A model generated the notes under the pieces. That model was not told where the DNA came from. It did not search any database and saw nothing but the letters and a program-made list of their open reading frames with translations. From Candidatus Hydrogenedentota bacterium (GTDB lineage Bacteria > Hydrogenedentota > Hydrogenedentia > Hydrogenedentales > SLHB01), in the NCBI GenBank assembly GCA_029552745.1, contig JAKPDK010000184.1, positions 248,001 through 312,000 on the forward strand: a stretch of DNA of 64,000 bases, written 5' to 3'. Each line of letters starts with the position of its first letter. Positions within the stretch are counted from its first letter, which is position 1. Below, piece after piece: positions 6,538 through 15,285 of the stretch. Both the position numbers and the translations under genes were made by a program.

Positions 6538-7843
6538 CCTAGCAGAAATACGACAACGGGTGTTTGAAATTGACCCTATTGAAGTCTATGGCAAAATATC
6601 CGGGGTCTCGGGGCTGACCATCGAAGCGACGGGACCTTCCTTGCGCATCGGCGACCTGTGCTACGTCGAGAACCGCGCCACGGGCCAACATGTGCCGGTC
6701 GAAGTAGTCGGTTTCAGAAACAGCCGCTTGCTTCTAATGGCCTATGGAGACATGAATGGTATCAGTCCGGGTAGTCTCCTGCTCCCCACGCATAAGCCCC
6801 AGAGGGTCCCCGTGGGACCCGAGTTACTGGGACGAGTGGTCGGCAGTAATGGCATGCCTATCGACGGAGGTCCCCCCATCCGCTCGGAAGCGTTTCGCGC
6901 GTTGATTGCTCTGCCTCCTGCTCCTTTGGGAAGACGTCGCATCACAGAGCCACTCGCTACGGGCATCCGCGCCATCGACGCTTGTGTCACCTGCGGTAAA
7001 GGCCAACGGATGGGTATTATGTCCGGCAGCGGTGTGGGAAAAAGCAAGATGATCGGCATGATTGCGCGAAACACCAACGCTGATATCAACGTGATCGCTC
7101 TCATCGGAGAACGGGGAAGAGAGGTTCGGGAGTTTATCGAGGGCGATCTGGGCGAGGAAGGTCTAGCGCGCTCCATTGTAGTGGTGGCGACATCCGATGA
7201 GCCTGCCCTTTCCCGAATACGTGGCGCTTACGCAGCGCTAACGGTTGCCGAGTGGTTTCGTGACCAGGGCGCTGATGTCTTGTTCATGATGGACTCCATT
7301 ACGCGACTAGCCATGGCGCAACGGGAAGTGGGGCTTGCCGTGGGAGAGCCCCCGACGACAAAAGGCTATCCCCCTTCGGTGTATGGGATGCTTTCGCGCT
7401 TTCTGGAGCGCGCTGGCACTTCTGCATGCGGGAGTATCACCGGCATTTATGCGATCTTGGTCGAAGCCGATGACATCAACGACCCTGTGGGCGATGCCGT
7501 CCGGAGTTTCGTGGACGGCCATGTGGTACTTTCCCGAAACCTCGCCTCTCGAAATCACTACCCCGCTATTGACGTACTGGAAAGCGTCAGCCGGTGCATG
7601 GTTGATGTGACGACACCGGAACATCAGGAACTCGCCGGCAGAATTCGCCGTATCTTGGCGACGTACCGCGAGGCGGAAGACTTGGTAAACATCGGGGCTT
7701 ACGCCGCCGGTAGCAATCGCGAAATTGACGAGGCATTACGGTTGATGCCGAATATACGAGCCTTTCTGCAGCAAGGTTTATTCGAGAAGACCCCTTATGA
7801 CGAGATCGTCGGCTTGATGCGCCAAACGTTACGAGGAACGTAA
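6515..7843 (+). CDS. fliI: Flagellum-specific export ATPase FliI
   Basis: 442 aa from GTG 6515, behind GGGAG at about 8 nt. An ATG at 6494 in the same frame lacks an RBS and gives an atypical extension. The beta-barrel N-domain is followed by Walker A GSGVGKS (residues 171-177), Walker B FMMDSITR and the conserved GEPPTTKGYPPSVY loop of the FliI/YscN family. The enzyme is a hexameric ATPase energising flagellar type III secretion. The residue after the Walker A Ser is Lys (GKSK), slightly off the usual GKST. Confidence 0.96.
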   Translation: MNNPRKSDLAEIRQRVFEIDPIEVYGKISGVSGLTIEATGPSLRIGDLCYVENRATGQHVPVEVVGFRNSRLLLMAYGDMNGISPGSLLLPTHKPQRVPVGPELLGRVVGSNGMPIDGGPPIRSEAFRALIALPPAPLGRRRITEPLATGIRAIDACVTCGKGQRMGIMSGSGVGKSKMIGMIARNTNADINVIALIGERGREVREFIEGDLGEEGLARSIVVVATSDEPALSRIRGAYAALTVAEWFRDQGADVLFMMDSITRLAMAQREVGLAVGEPPTTKGYPPSVYGMLSRFLERAGTSACGSITGIYAILVEADDINDPVGDAVRSFVDGHVVLSRNLASRNHYPAIDVLESVSRCMVDVTTPEHQELAGRIRRILATYREAEDLVNIGAYAAGSNREIDEALRLMPNIRAFLQQGLFEKTPYDEIVGLMRQTLRGT

Positions 7844-7845
7844 CC

Positions 7846-8325
7846 ATGCTACGCCGCAGAGCCTTCCGATATGAGACTTTGCTAAAAGTACGTAAGCTGC
7901 GGGAAGAACAACAAGCTCAAAAATTAGCCACTGTCCGCCGAGACATTTTTCGCACCCAACAAGAACTTCGGTCTATCCAGGAAGAACAACTCCATATCCT
8001 CGAAGAAGCGGGGCGCGCCGCAACCGAACATTTTAATGCGCGCGATGTGCAACAATTCTATAATTACGAGCGGTTTTTGGCACGCCGGGCTGTGGAGTGT
8101 GATGCCAGGCTTGCTGCATTACGTCGGCAAGAGAAAGAACGGCTGGCGGAACTCGAAACAGCGAACCGCCACAAACGGGTCGTCGAGCGACTCAAAGAAC
8201 GACACGCTGCGCTTTTTCGGACGGAGTTGAATGCGTTGGAACAGAAACTTGCAGACGAGACCGCACTGCGACAACTAAAAAGAGATGCATCTCGCGGTGG
8301 TGAGTCCTCAGAGATGGGGGCATGA
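7846..8325 (+). CDS. fliJ: Flagellar export protein FliJ
   Basis: 159 aa, almost wholly charged coiled coil with the FliJ pattern: FRYETLLKVRKLREEQQAQKLA at the N-terminus, then long Glu/Arg/Gln heptads and LKRDASRGGESS at the end. FliJ is the stalk-like chaperone coupling the FliI ring to FlhA. The ATG lies 2 nt past the fliI stop, with GAGGA upstream. Its identity rests on position and coiled-coil character, because FliJ is poorly conserved in sequence. Confidence 0.9.
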   Translation: MLRRRAFRYETLLKVRKLREEQQAQKLATVRRDIFRTQQELRSIQEEQLHILEEAGRAATEHFNARDVQQFYNYERFLARRAVECDARLAALRRQEKERLAELETANRHKRVVERLKERHAALFRTELNALEQKLADETALRQLKRDASRGGESSEMGA

Positions 8326-8357
8326 CCCTCATGAATAGAAAGCGGGGAGAGTGAACG

Positions 8358-8903
8358 ATGAAATCCATAGTTTTACCCTTGATCGTCTTCTTGCTCGCGT
8401 TCGGTGCTTCGCTCGTCGGTGTTCTAGCCGCGACCGGAAACCTGAACAAAGCGGCACTGGACAAAATGCTTGGGAAGACGCCCCCGCCCGCTCCAAAAGA
8501 AGAAGCGCCTGACGAGCTGGATGCGTTCGCTGCCGCATTAAAAGAGAAGGAACAACAAATTACAACCGAACAGAAGCGGGTTGATGAAGAAAAAAGACGT
8601 TTGCGCATTGCACAAGATGATATGAGCGAACTCACAAAGCGCATGGAACAATTGCTCCAACAGATAACACAAGCCAAAGAAGAATCCGACAAGATAAAAG
8701 AGACCCGGACACTCCAAGCCGCTCAAACCTTGGCAGGCATGGACCCGAAGAAAGCAGCGGCGGTTCTCAATGAATGGCCTGCAGATCGTGCCGCCGAAGT
8801 CTTGCGAAACGTAAAAGATAAGGATCGGTCAAAAATACTCGATCAAATGGATCCCGCCCAGGCGGCACAAGTTTTGGAGAACTTGAAGAGTACTACATTA
8901 TAA
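8358..8903 (+). CDS. MotE-like / YlxF-type flagellar protein with MgtE-N domain
   Basis: 181 aa. An N-terminal signal-anchor helix (residues 2-25) is followed by a coiled coil (about 55-115) and a C-terminal MgtE intracellular-N-like helical repeat (AGMDPKKAAAVLNEW, ILDQMDPAQAAQVLENL). Proteins of this layout sit after fliJ in many flagellar operons (YlxF in Bacillus, MotE in epsilon- and alphaproteobacteria); MotE is reported to chaperone the periplasmic stator partner MotC. The ATG follows GGGGAGAG. The precise role here is inferred from context. Confidence 0.85.
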   Translation: MKSIVLPLIVFLLAFGASLVGVLAATGNLNKAALDKMLGKTPPPAPKEEAPDELDAFAAALKEKEQQITTEQKRVDEEKRRLRIAQDDMSELTKRMEQLLQQITQAKEESDKIKETRTLQAAQTLAGMDPKKAAAVLNEWPADRAAEVLRNVKDKDRSKILDQMDPAQAAQVLENLKSTTL

Positions 8904-9060
8904 CCTTTGTTGGTCCTAGCCAGACCCACGAAGACACATTACGTCATTTCTTGCAAACCCAATTTTGAGAAACGTCCACAAAAATCGGGTCATTTTCAGA
9001 TAAGGTTTTTGCTTCCATTCACGTTCCCTAATTGAGGGGAACAGTTTTTTCCTGTTTTCT

Positions 9061-9090
9061 AACCGTAAAAAACACGGTTGGTATTTTTGT
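9061..9090 (+). terminator. Weak hairpin with T-stretch upstream of fliK
   Basis: AACCGT (9061-9066) pairs with ACGGTT (9074-9079) around an A-rich loop, followed by GGTATTTTTG. It lies in the 208-nt gap between the MotE-like gene and fliK, just before the fliK RBS. It could attenuate or partly terminate transcription, but the stem is short and the T-run is offset. Confidence 0.3.
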
Positions 9091-9111
9091 CCATGAAAGG
9101 AGGTGAATAGG

Positions 9112-10293
9112 ATGATGATCGAGAACATTCTTCCGATAGCCAGTGCGCCGCCGTTGCAGCCCACTGAACCCCTACACGGGGCTCGGGGCACGCTTGAGGA
9201 GCCACAGGACGCGGGCACATTTTCCAGCATAATGGCGTTACTTTTGCAACAGGTTCTAGCCATACAGTTGCCGGACAGTCCTACACCTGAGTCTTTGGAA
9301 GTCTCCGGCGACGCACCCCAGGAAGGGCTTCAGGGCGTAACACAGATCATGCCTGATAATGGGGAGACATCCGTTCCGGTCGCCGAGGAGGTATTAGGTG
9401 CACAGTCAGATATCACTGTGCCACAACCCCTATCCCCGGCAACAAACTGGGACGTGACTCTCAACCCAGAACAGAACGTGAAACCCTCCGGAAATAACCC
9501 ATCGAAGCTTTCCATGTTGTTGCGTTCCCCAGTGTTAAATAGTGGGACTCAACAAGTCTCAGACTATGGGAAGTCCGATGGGACGATTTCCGAACTAAAT
9601 GAAGCGCCTTCCAAGGAGCTCGCCACTGGTATTACGTTGGAACGTTTGCCGGGGGTTCTTGCCGAAGCACTTGGGCTGACTGATTCAAAGGTGTCTGCCA
9701 GTGTCTTCCCGCAAATCCCCCACGCGATCGCCGCGTTGGATACTTCTGACTCGCTGCCTACGAAATTGGCGCTTCATCAGGACAGGCAGCCAGACTTCAT
9801 GTTTGCGGTAGCCGACCCCGTTGTTCCGGACGGTAACGGCTCGCTTCACCGACATGAGGTGCTACCTGCAAGACCGAGTCAAGGTGTCATAGCGGTAAAT
9901 TGGGCAAAGTATGTAGCAGCCCCGTTAAGGCAAAGTTTTGTGCTCCACTTGGAACCCGAGACACTGGGCGAAGTACGTATCGATGTAACCCGCGTTCATG
10001 GAGACATTAGCGTCAAAATGGTGACGGCGATGTCTTCGGGAAAAGAGGCGCTGGCAGCACACATAAACACGTTGCAGGAAACGCTTCTTCAACAAGGGTT
10101 GCCGGTCTCCCAGATTACCGTAGAAACTGGATTGCATGCCGGTGCAAACGCGTGGCATGGTGCCGGACACCAAGTGCCTGTGCCCTATCCACCAGATTTT
10201 GCCCCTTCGGCAGCGCCTTCTGCGGAAGAAATACAAAACCCTAATGACTCGGCAAAAAACCGACACGCAGGGAACCTGGATCTCTATGTTTAG
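9112..10293 (+). CDS. fliK: Flagellar hook-length control protein FliK
   Basis: 393 aa. The low-complexity, Pro/Ser-rich N-terminal region of about 260 residues is the molecular-ruler part and is poorly conserved. The C-terminal Flg_hook domain (about residues 270-345) carries LRQSFVLHLEPETLGEVRID and the NTLQETLLQQGLPVSQI segment that triggers the substrate-specificity switch. The start is ATG 9112, 7 nt after AAGGAGGT. A GTG at 9103 overlaps that RBS and is unlikely. It sits between the MotE-like gene and flgD, as in the Firmicutes fla/che order. Confidence 0.9.
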   Translation: MMIENILPIASAPPLQPTEPLHGARGTLEEPQDAGTFSSIMALLLQQVLAIQLPDSPTPESLEVSGDAPQEGLQGVTQIMPDNGETSVPVAEEVLGAQSDITVPQPLSPATNWDVTLNPEQNVKPSGNNPSKLSMLLRSPVLNSGTQQVSDYGKSDGTISELNEAPSKELATGITLERLPGVLAEALGLTDSKVSASVFPQIPHAIAALDTSDSLPTKLALHQDRQPDFMFAVADPVVPDGNGSLHRHEVLPARPSQGVIAVNWAKYVAAPLRQSFVLHLEPETLGEVRIDVTRVHGDISVKMVTAMSSGKEALAAHINTLQETLLQQGLPVSQITVETGLHAGANAWHGAGHQVPVPYPPDFAPSAAPSAEEIQNPNDSAKNRHAGNLDLYV

Positions 10294-10333
10294 GAACAAC
10301 AAAGTCGTAGAGTAAGAAGAAAGGTAAACGCCT

Positions 10334-10885
10334 ATGAATGCAATGGTGGGTTTTAGAGCCAATAGCATCGGCTCTTTATCGCCGACGCCCGCGCAACGTA
10401 CCGCCGCAAGAGAGGATGTGTGGTCGCTAGCCAAAACCAGCCTATTGGGTAGGCTGGGGACAGCGAAAGCGGCAACCGCCAAAGCGACTGCCGTCCAATC
10501 GACACAAAAACCCCAAGCGGCTGGTACTTCTAACGGGTTGGATCAAGACACCTTTCTGCGGCTGCTTGTCACGCAAATGCAGGCGCAGGACCCCTTAGAG
10601 CCAATGACCAACGAAAATATGATTGCTCAATTGGCTCAGTTCTCGTCTCTGGAGCAGATGACTCAGTTGAACCGTCGATTCGACCAACTTAACGCGGCGT
10701 TAACAGGCCAGAACTTCGTCACCGCAAGCAACTTGCTCGGACTAAACGTCTCTGGTACGACGTCGGATGGAGCCCCTGTCGCAGGAACGGTCAATCGAGT
10801 ATTTACTCAGAACGGGACTGTATATGTTGTTGTGGGCGACATGACCGTGCCCCTGAGCAATCTAACGGAGGTGAAACCGGCATGA
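10334..10885 (+). CDS. flgD: Flagellar hook assembly (cap) protein FlgD
   Basis: 183 aa. The diagnostic FlgD N-terminal block is at about residues 70-120: DQDTFLRLLVTQMQAQDPLE followed by PMTNENMIAQLAQFSSLEQM. It ends shortly after a small beta domain. It lacks the long FnIII/tudor insertion of enterobacterial FlgD and so resembles the short Firmicutes-type scaffold. FlgD caps the growing hook. The RBS is AAAGG upstream. The stop overlaps the next start (ATGA). Confidence 0.95.
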   Translation: MNAMVGFRANSIGSLSPTPAQRTAAREDVWSLAKTSLLGRLGTAKAATAKATAVQSTQKPQAAGTSNGLDQDTFLRLLVTQMQAQDPLEPMTNENMIAQLAQFSSLEQMTQLNRRFDQLNAALTGQNFVTASNLLGLNVSGTTSDGAPVAGTVNRVFTQNGTVYVVVGDMTVPLSNLTEVKPA

Positions 10886-11361
10886 CCATACAGCGAGTCG
10901 AACTAGGCGGTGTATCCCGTACCGCGCCTATGTCGGCTGCCCCTTCCCCGAGAGCAGACACGCCAAACACCGCGTTTTCCGCCACGCTAACGCAGGCAAT
11001 TCAACGCGCGCGGCAACTGAAGTTTTCGGCCCACGCATTGGAAAGGATGCGACAGCGAGGCATTGTGTTGTCGCCGGACGAACTCGCCCAACTGGAGACA
11101 GCGGTGGACACGGCGGCGTCAAAAGGTGCCCGGGAAACACTGGTGCTCATGAAACGGGAAGCGTTCATCGTGAGTGTTCCGAATCGCACGGTGATAACAG
11201 CAGCCCGATGCAACGAAACGGAAGATACCGTGTTTACAAACATTGACAGTGCAATTGTGCTGTCACAGGTGAATACAACAGAAGCAAACGAAACGATGGA
11301 ACAGGACCGGCCCCCGACTGGGGAGGTCCTCATGCCGTGGAATGACAGAAACGGCATATAA
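10882..11361 (+). CDS. Flagellar operon protein, TIGR02530 family
   Basis: 159 aa. After an Ala/Pro-rich N-terminus, the conserved domain runs from about residue 46: LKFSAHALERMRQRGIVLS, then LAQLETAVDTAASKGARETL and AFIVSVPNRTVITA. This matches the TIGR02530 'flagellar operon protein' family found between flgD and flgE in many bacteria. Its molecular role is not established. It starts within the flgD stop (ATGA) with GGAGGT 9 nt upstream, so it is tightly co-translated with flgD. Confidence 0.9.
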   Translation: MTIQRVELGGVSRTAPMSAAPSPRADTPNTAFSATLTQAIQRARQLKFSAHALERMRQRGIVLSPDELAQLETAVDTAASKGARETLVLMKREAFIVSVPNRTVITAARCNETEDTVFTNIDSAIVLSQVNTTEANETMEQDRPPTGEVLMPWNDRNGI

Positions 11362-11373
11362 GGAGGCAAAACG

Positions 11374-12618
11374 ATGGGTTCCGCAATGTTTACGGGAGTA
11401 ACGGGCCTTTTGGTTCATCAACGCAGGCTCGACGTAATTGCAGATAATATAGCAAATGTTAACACAACAGGTTATCGTACCAGTCGGGTCCAATTTCAGA
11501 GTCTGTTTTCGCAGACGCTGTCCGGCGGACGAGCCCCCGTGGGGGCACTGGGTGGAGTAAATCCCATTCAGGTCGGTTTGGGGGTGAACATCGGGGCAAT
11601 TGAGACCAGTTTCACGCAAAGTGCACTAATCACGACCGGTGTTCCCTCCGACCTCGCCATTCAGGGCGATGGATTTTTCATCTTGAGTGATGGAGAAATC
11701 TACAGCTACACGCGTGATGGCTCCTTTGCTCTGGGATCTAACGGCGCACTCGTCGAACCTTCTACTGGACAGCTGCTTCAAGGATATATGGCGGATGATA
11801 CGGGCGCGATTGACTTGAACGCCCCCATCCAAAACCTCGTCATTCCAATGGGAACCGCTTCGATCGTCCGCACAACGACCAACGTGGTGTTTACAGGCAA
11901 TCTGAACGCAGGCGCTGCCGTCGGCGACACCGTCACGCGAAACGTACGCGTCTATGATTCGTTAGGCAATGCGCGGGACCTGACTCTTGTCTTTACTAAA
12001 GCAGCCGGTTCCAACCAGTGGGATTGGGCGGTGACAACCACCGATCCACTTATTAGCAGCGTAACGGGTTCCGGTACCATCACCTACGATACAACAGGAA
12101 ACGTATCTGCCGGCGGAACAGGTACCATCACGGTAAATTTCGTGCCGGGTTCACCCTCTTTGCCAACAGATCCTTTCACGTTCACGTTCGACTTCAGCGA
12201 TACAACCCAACTGGGAGCCGTGAGCGACGTGGCTGTATTCAGTCAAGACGGTTATCCCCGCGGGTCGCTGGAGAGTTTCACTTTTGGTCAGGATGGTGTT
12301 ATCGTAGGAGTGTTTACAAATGGGCTGACCCGCGTACTGGGACAAGTGGCACTTGCCACATTTCCTAATAACGCAGGTCTAGTCCGTGTGGGCAATAACC
12401 AGTTCCGCGAGAGCCCGAACTCTGGTCTGCCCCAAGTCGGCGCGCCTAGCACGGGAGCCAGAGGTTCTGTCACGGGGGGCGTACTGGAAACCTCCAACGT
12501 CGACCTGGGCACGGAGTTCAGTAATCTCATACTAACTCAGCGAGGCTTTCAAGCCAATGCCCGCACCATTACCGCAGCAGATACGCTGTTACAAGAAGCA
12601 GTAAATCTTGTTCGATAA
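11374..12618 (+). CDS. flgE: Flagellar hook protein FlgE
   Basis: 414 aa. The N-terminal D0/D1 motif has RRLDVIADNIANVNTTGYRT, and the C-terminal D0 helix ends FQANARTITAADTLLQEAVNLVR, both invariant features of the hook/basal-body rod family. The central Thr/Gly-rich D2 domain lies roughly between residues 110 and 300. FlgE polymerises into the hook. AAGGAGG lies 6-7 nt before ATG 11374. A long hairpin follows the gene. Confidence 0.97.
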   Translation: MGSAMFTGVTGLLVHQRRLDVIADNIANVNTTGYRTSRVQFQSLFSQTLSGGRAPVGALGGVNPIQVGLGVNIGAIETSFTQSALITTGVPSDLAIQGDGFFILSDGEIYSYTRDGSFALGSNGALVEPSTGQLLQGYMADDTGAIDLNAPIQNLVIPMGTASIVRTTTNVVFTGNLNAGAAVGDTVTRNVRVYDSLGNARDLTLVFTKAAGSNQWDWAVTTTDPLISSVTGSGTITYDTTGNVSAGGTGTITVNFVPGSPSLPTDPFTFTFDFSDTTQLGAVSDVAVFSQDGYPRGSLESFTFGQDGVIVGVFTNGLTRVLGQVALATFPNNAGLVRVGNNQFRESPNSGLPQVGAPSTGARGSVTGGVLETSNVDLGTEFSNLILTQRGFQANARTITAADTLLQEAVNLVR

Positions 12619-12637
12619 ACAGCGATAGCCTGATCTA

Positions 12638-12685
12638 GGAAAGGCGGCATTGCCGGTCACACCGGGTCGGAAATGCCGCCTTTCC
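12638..12685 (+). terminator. Long inverted repeat between flgE and motA
   Basis: Arms 12638-12651 and 12672-12685 are perfectly complementary over 14 bp (GGAAAGGCGGCATT). Inside, CCGGT (12653-12657) and ACCGG (12661-12665) add an upper stem. No clear T-run follows, so this may be a processing or stability hairpin, or a Rho-assisted terminator, dividing the hook genes from motA onward. Confidence 0.6.
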
Positions 12686-12774
12686 ACTAAAAGAAGGCTT
12701 CCACGGGATGGGGTTGTGCAGGTTTGTTCCTGATGCTAAAATGAAAAACTGAGGTAGGAAACAGAGTCAGCTCC

Positions 12775-13545
12775 ATGGATATTACGACAATCATAGGTCT
12801 CGTGGCAGGTTTTGGGCTTGTGATAAGCGCCATCCTGATGGGCGGTAGTCCGGGCATTTTCTGGAACATGCCATCCGTTCTGATTACAGTGGGGGGAATG
12901 TTCGCAGCTACCTTGCTTAATTTCCCTTTGCGAGACGTCGTTACCGTCTTGGGCTCTGTGCGAAATGCGTTTTTGCACAAAGAACGTTCGCCGGAAGAGC
13001 TGATAGAAAAACTAGTAAATTTCGCCACAATTGCAAGACGGGAAGGCATCTTAGCACTCGAAGCCCACGCGAGTGAAACGGATGACGAATTCTTGCGCAA
13101 AAGTATCCAGCTCGCCATAGACGGCACGGCTCCCGAACTGATTAAAGATATCCTCAGTACAGAACTGGCGTTTATGGAAGATCGTCACGCCATGGGACAA
13201 TCCATCCTCATTGCGATGGGAACCTATGCTCCGGCTTTTGGAATGATCGGAACGCTTATCGGACTTATTCAGATGCTCGCAACGTTGGACGACCCAAGCA
13301 AGATTGGCGCTGGTATGGCTGTGGCTATGATTACCACCCTCTACGGTTCGCTTGTTGCGAATGCCTTTTGTCTGCCAGCGGCAGGCAAGTTAAAAGTTCG
13401 CACCAGCAATGAACTTTTGGCGAAAGAACTGATCATTGAAGGCATCTTGTCCATTCAATCGGGGGACAACCCTCGAATTGTGGAGCAAAAACTGAAAGCG
13501 TTTGTCTCTCCAGCAGTCCGCGAACGCATCAAGACAGGGCACTAA
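12775..13545 (+). CDS. motA: Flagellar motor stator protein MotA
   Basis: 256 aa with four membrane helices (about 3-22, 33-50, 147-168, 180-203). The conserved prolines P153 (YAPAFGMIGT) and P201 (CLPAAGKL) flank the ion channel, and a charged cytoplasmic loop between TM2 and TM3 faces FliG. It forms the 5:2 stator with the adjacent MotB. The ion specificity (H+ or Na+) cannot be decided from sequence alone. Confidence 0.96.
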   Translation: MDITTIIGLVAGFGLVISAILMGGSPGIFWNMPSVLITVGGMFAATLLNFPLRDVVTVLGSVRNAFLHKERSPEELIEKLVNFATIARREGILALEAHASETDDEFLRKSIQLAIDGTAPELIKDILSTELAFMEDRHAMGQSILIAMGTYAPAFGMIGTLIGLIQMLATLDDPSKIGAGMAVAMITTLYGSLVANAFCLPAAGKLKVRTSNELLAKELIIEGILSIQSGDNPRIVEQKLKAFVSPAVRERIKTGH

Positions 13546-13548
13546 AAC

Positions 13549-14352
13549 ATGCCGGAACGAAAGAGCAAAGGCGGTCCCTCGGAGCCCAGCGCTCCGGCGT
13601 GGGTGGTGACGTATGGCGACATGATGTCGTTGCTTCTTACCTTTTTCGTGCTGCTTATTTCGTTCTCGACCATCAGCGAAAAGGAATTTACGCAGGCAAT
13701 CGTCTCGCTGAGAGGTGCCCTGGGCGTATTAGAAAAAAACACCGGCATGCTTCAATTCATGAGCGCGCCACGCAAGAGTCGGCGCGAAGCCTTGGAAGAG
13801 ATGAAACGGTTAGCACGCGAGTTGGAACGACGCATGCAGGTTATGGGGATGGAAAAAGATATTGACGTAAGTCTCAATTTGGAACAGGGAGGCATTGAGA
13901 TCAATCTGCCGAGTCGCGTGCTTTTTGACACGGCTAGCGCGGATTTACGACCCGAAGCATTGGAGGTCTTGAACGATGTGGCGGCGGTGTTGAAGGACAT
14001 TCCTGAGGCGTTCGTTCAGGTTCGGGGACACACCGACAGTCGGCCTCTGAAAAGCGTTTCTGCGCGTTTTTCAGACAATTGGGACTTAAGTTATCACCGG
14101 GCGAAATCTGTGATGAACTATCTACGAGACATCGCGGGCATGACGACGAACCAATTCGAAGCCATCGCGTGCGGTCCCTCACAACCGATTGCCACAAATG
14201 CCACCGAAGAAGGCATGCAAGCGAACCGCAGGGTTCAGTTATTTGTGAGAGGAAGTTTCACGGAAGAAGTCAAAAAAACACTACAGGAAAAAGTGCAAGA
14301 CCTGAAACAAGGCGTCCCGGAAACGGAAACGGGCACAACCCTGACTCCATGA
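13549..14352 (+). CDS. motB: Flagellar motor stator protein MotB (OmpA domain)
   Basis: 267 aa. The single N-terminal membrane helix (about residues 20-42) carries the proton- or sodium-binding Asp in TYGDMMSLLLTFF (D24). A plug/linker region and a C-terminal OmpA-like peptidoglycan-binding domain follow (VRGHTDSRP, then NWDLSYHRAKSVMNYL and NRRVQLFV). It starts 3 nt after motA. The protein anchors the stator to the cell wall. Confidence 0.96.
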   Translation: MPERKSKGGPSEPSAPAWVVTYGDMMSLLLTFFVLLISFSTISEKEFTQAIVSLRGALGVLEKNTGMLQFMSAPRKSRREALEEMKRLARELERRMQVMGMEKDIDVSLNLEQGGIEINLPSRVLFDTASADLRPEALEVLNDVAAVLKDIPEAFVQVRGHTDSRPLKSVSARFSDNWDLSYHRAKSVMNYLRDIAGMTTNQFEAIACGPSQPIATNATEEGMQANRRVQLFVRGSFTEEVKKTLQEKVQDLKQGVPETETGTTLTP

Positions 14353-14363
14353 GGAATTAAGTT

Positions 14364-14891
14364 ATGGTTGAAGAACAAAAAGCACCTGCCGCGGCACCGC
14401 AAAACGCCCCATCTTCTGGCAAAAATACGTTGATTTTGGTGGGTGGGGCGGCCGTCTTTGCCGTCGTATTGGCATTGGGTGTGTATAAGTTTGTCCTTGC
14501 ACCTAAACTTACTGCCGAACCGCAGACCGCACCTGAGGTGCCTCCCGGCGCCGTCGTTTTCACGTTTGACCAGGCCCATACAACGGCTATCATGCCTCCC
14601 GGCACCACGGCGCCTGCCTCGCTGGTTATGTACAAGGTTTCTTTCCTATGTTCCAATGCGGCAACGGCGGAAATTATCAAGCAAAATCAGTCTTGGTTCG
14701 CTGACATGTTACGCACCCTGCATAGCGGGAAAGAACGAGCTCAATTGGATGATCCCATGCTCAGCGAAAGTATTCGCAAACAAGCGTTGATCAAAGCCAA
14801 CGAGATCCTTAAGGCCATTTTGGGACAAAAAGCCGAGCAGAATAAAGTGTTAAAAGTCTTTCATGATGAATTCTATGTGTATGACCAATGA
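14364..14891 (+). CDS. fliL: Flagellar basal body-associated protein FliL
   Basis: 175 aa with an N-terminal cytoplasmic tail, a membrane helix (about residues 22-43) and a periplasmic domain ending in the FliL-type sequence INANEILKAILG-like (here LIKANEILKAILGQ) and VFHDEFYVYDQ. FliL surrounds the stator and modulates torque. It follows motB by 11 nt. In the standard gene order fliM would come next, but fliN does here. Confidence 0.87.
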   Translation: MVEEQKAPAAAPQNAPSSGKNTLILVGGAAVFAVVLALGVYKFVLAPKLTAEPQTAPEVPPGAVVFTFDQAHTTAIMPPGTTAPASLVMYKVSFLCSNAATAEIIKQNQSWFADMLRTLHSGKERAQLDDPMLSESIRKQALIKANEILKAILGQKAEQNKVLKVFHDEFYVYDQ

Positions 14892-14939
14892 GAACGAAGT
14901 TAGTCACACAAGAACGGCTCTAGCGAGAGAGGATAAAAC

Positions 14940-15281
14940 ATGCAGCAGGAAGATCATGGAGAGGCCGTCGAGCCCTCCTTCGAAGAGATTCGCGCGGGCA
15001 TCCGATCTGGCGAACATTTGAATATAGACGATCTAAAGGAGGTTCGCCTCACTATCACCGCGGATTTGGGCAAGCGCCGTATGTTGATTCGCGAAATCCT
15101 GGACCTGAAACGGGGCTCCGTCATTCAATTGGACAAATTAGCGGGCGAAATGAGTGATGTATGCGTCAATGGAATTCCCCTAGCCAGAGGTGAGGTCATT
15201 GTCATCGCTGACTCGCTGAATATTCGGATAGGTGAAATTCTCGGAGCCGAGACCAAATCGGGTGATACCGAGCAGGAATGA
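14940..15281 (+). CDS. fliN: Flagellar motor switch protein FliN
   Basis: 113 aa, consisting mostly of one SpoA/FliMN_C domain (about residues 35-110): LTITADLGKRRMLIREILDL, GSVIQLDKLAGE, then VNGIPLARGEVIVI and LNIRIGEIL. It builds the lower C-ring and receives export cargo. The ATG has AGAGAGGAT upstream. The family's usual partner fliM is not adjacent. Confidence 0.93.
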   Translation: MQQEDHGEAVEPSFEEIRAGIRSGEHLNIDDLKEVRLTITADLGKRRMLIREILDLKRGSVIQLDKLAGEMSDVCVNGIPLARGEVIVIADSLNIRIGEILGAETKSGDTEQE

Positions 15282-15285
15282 TCTA

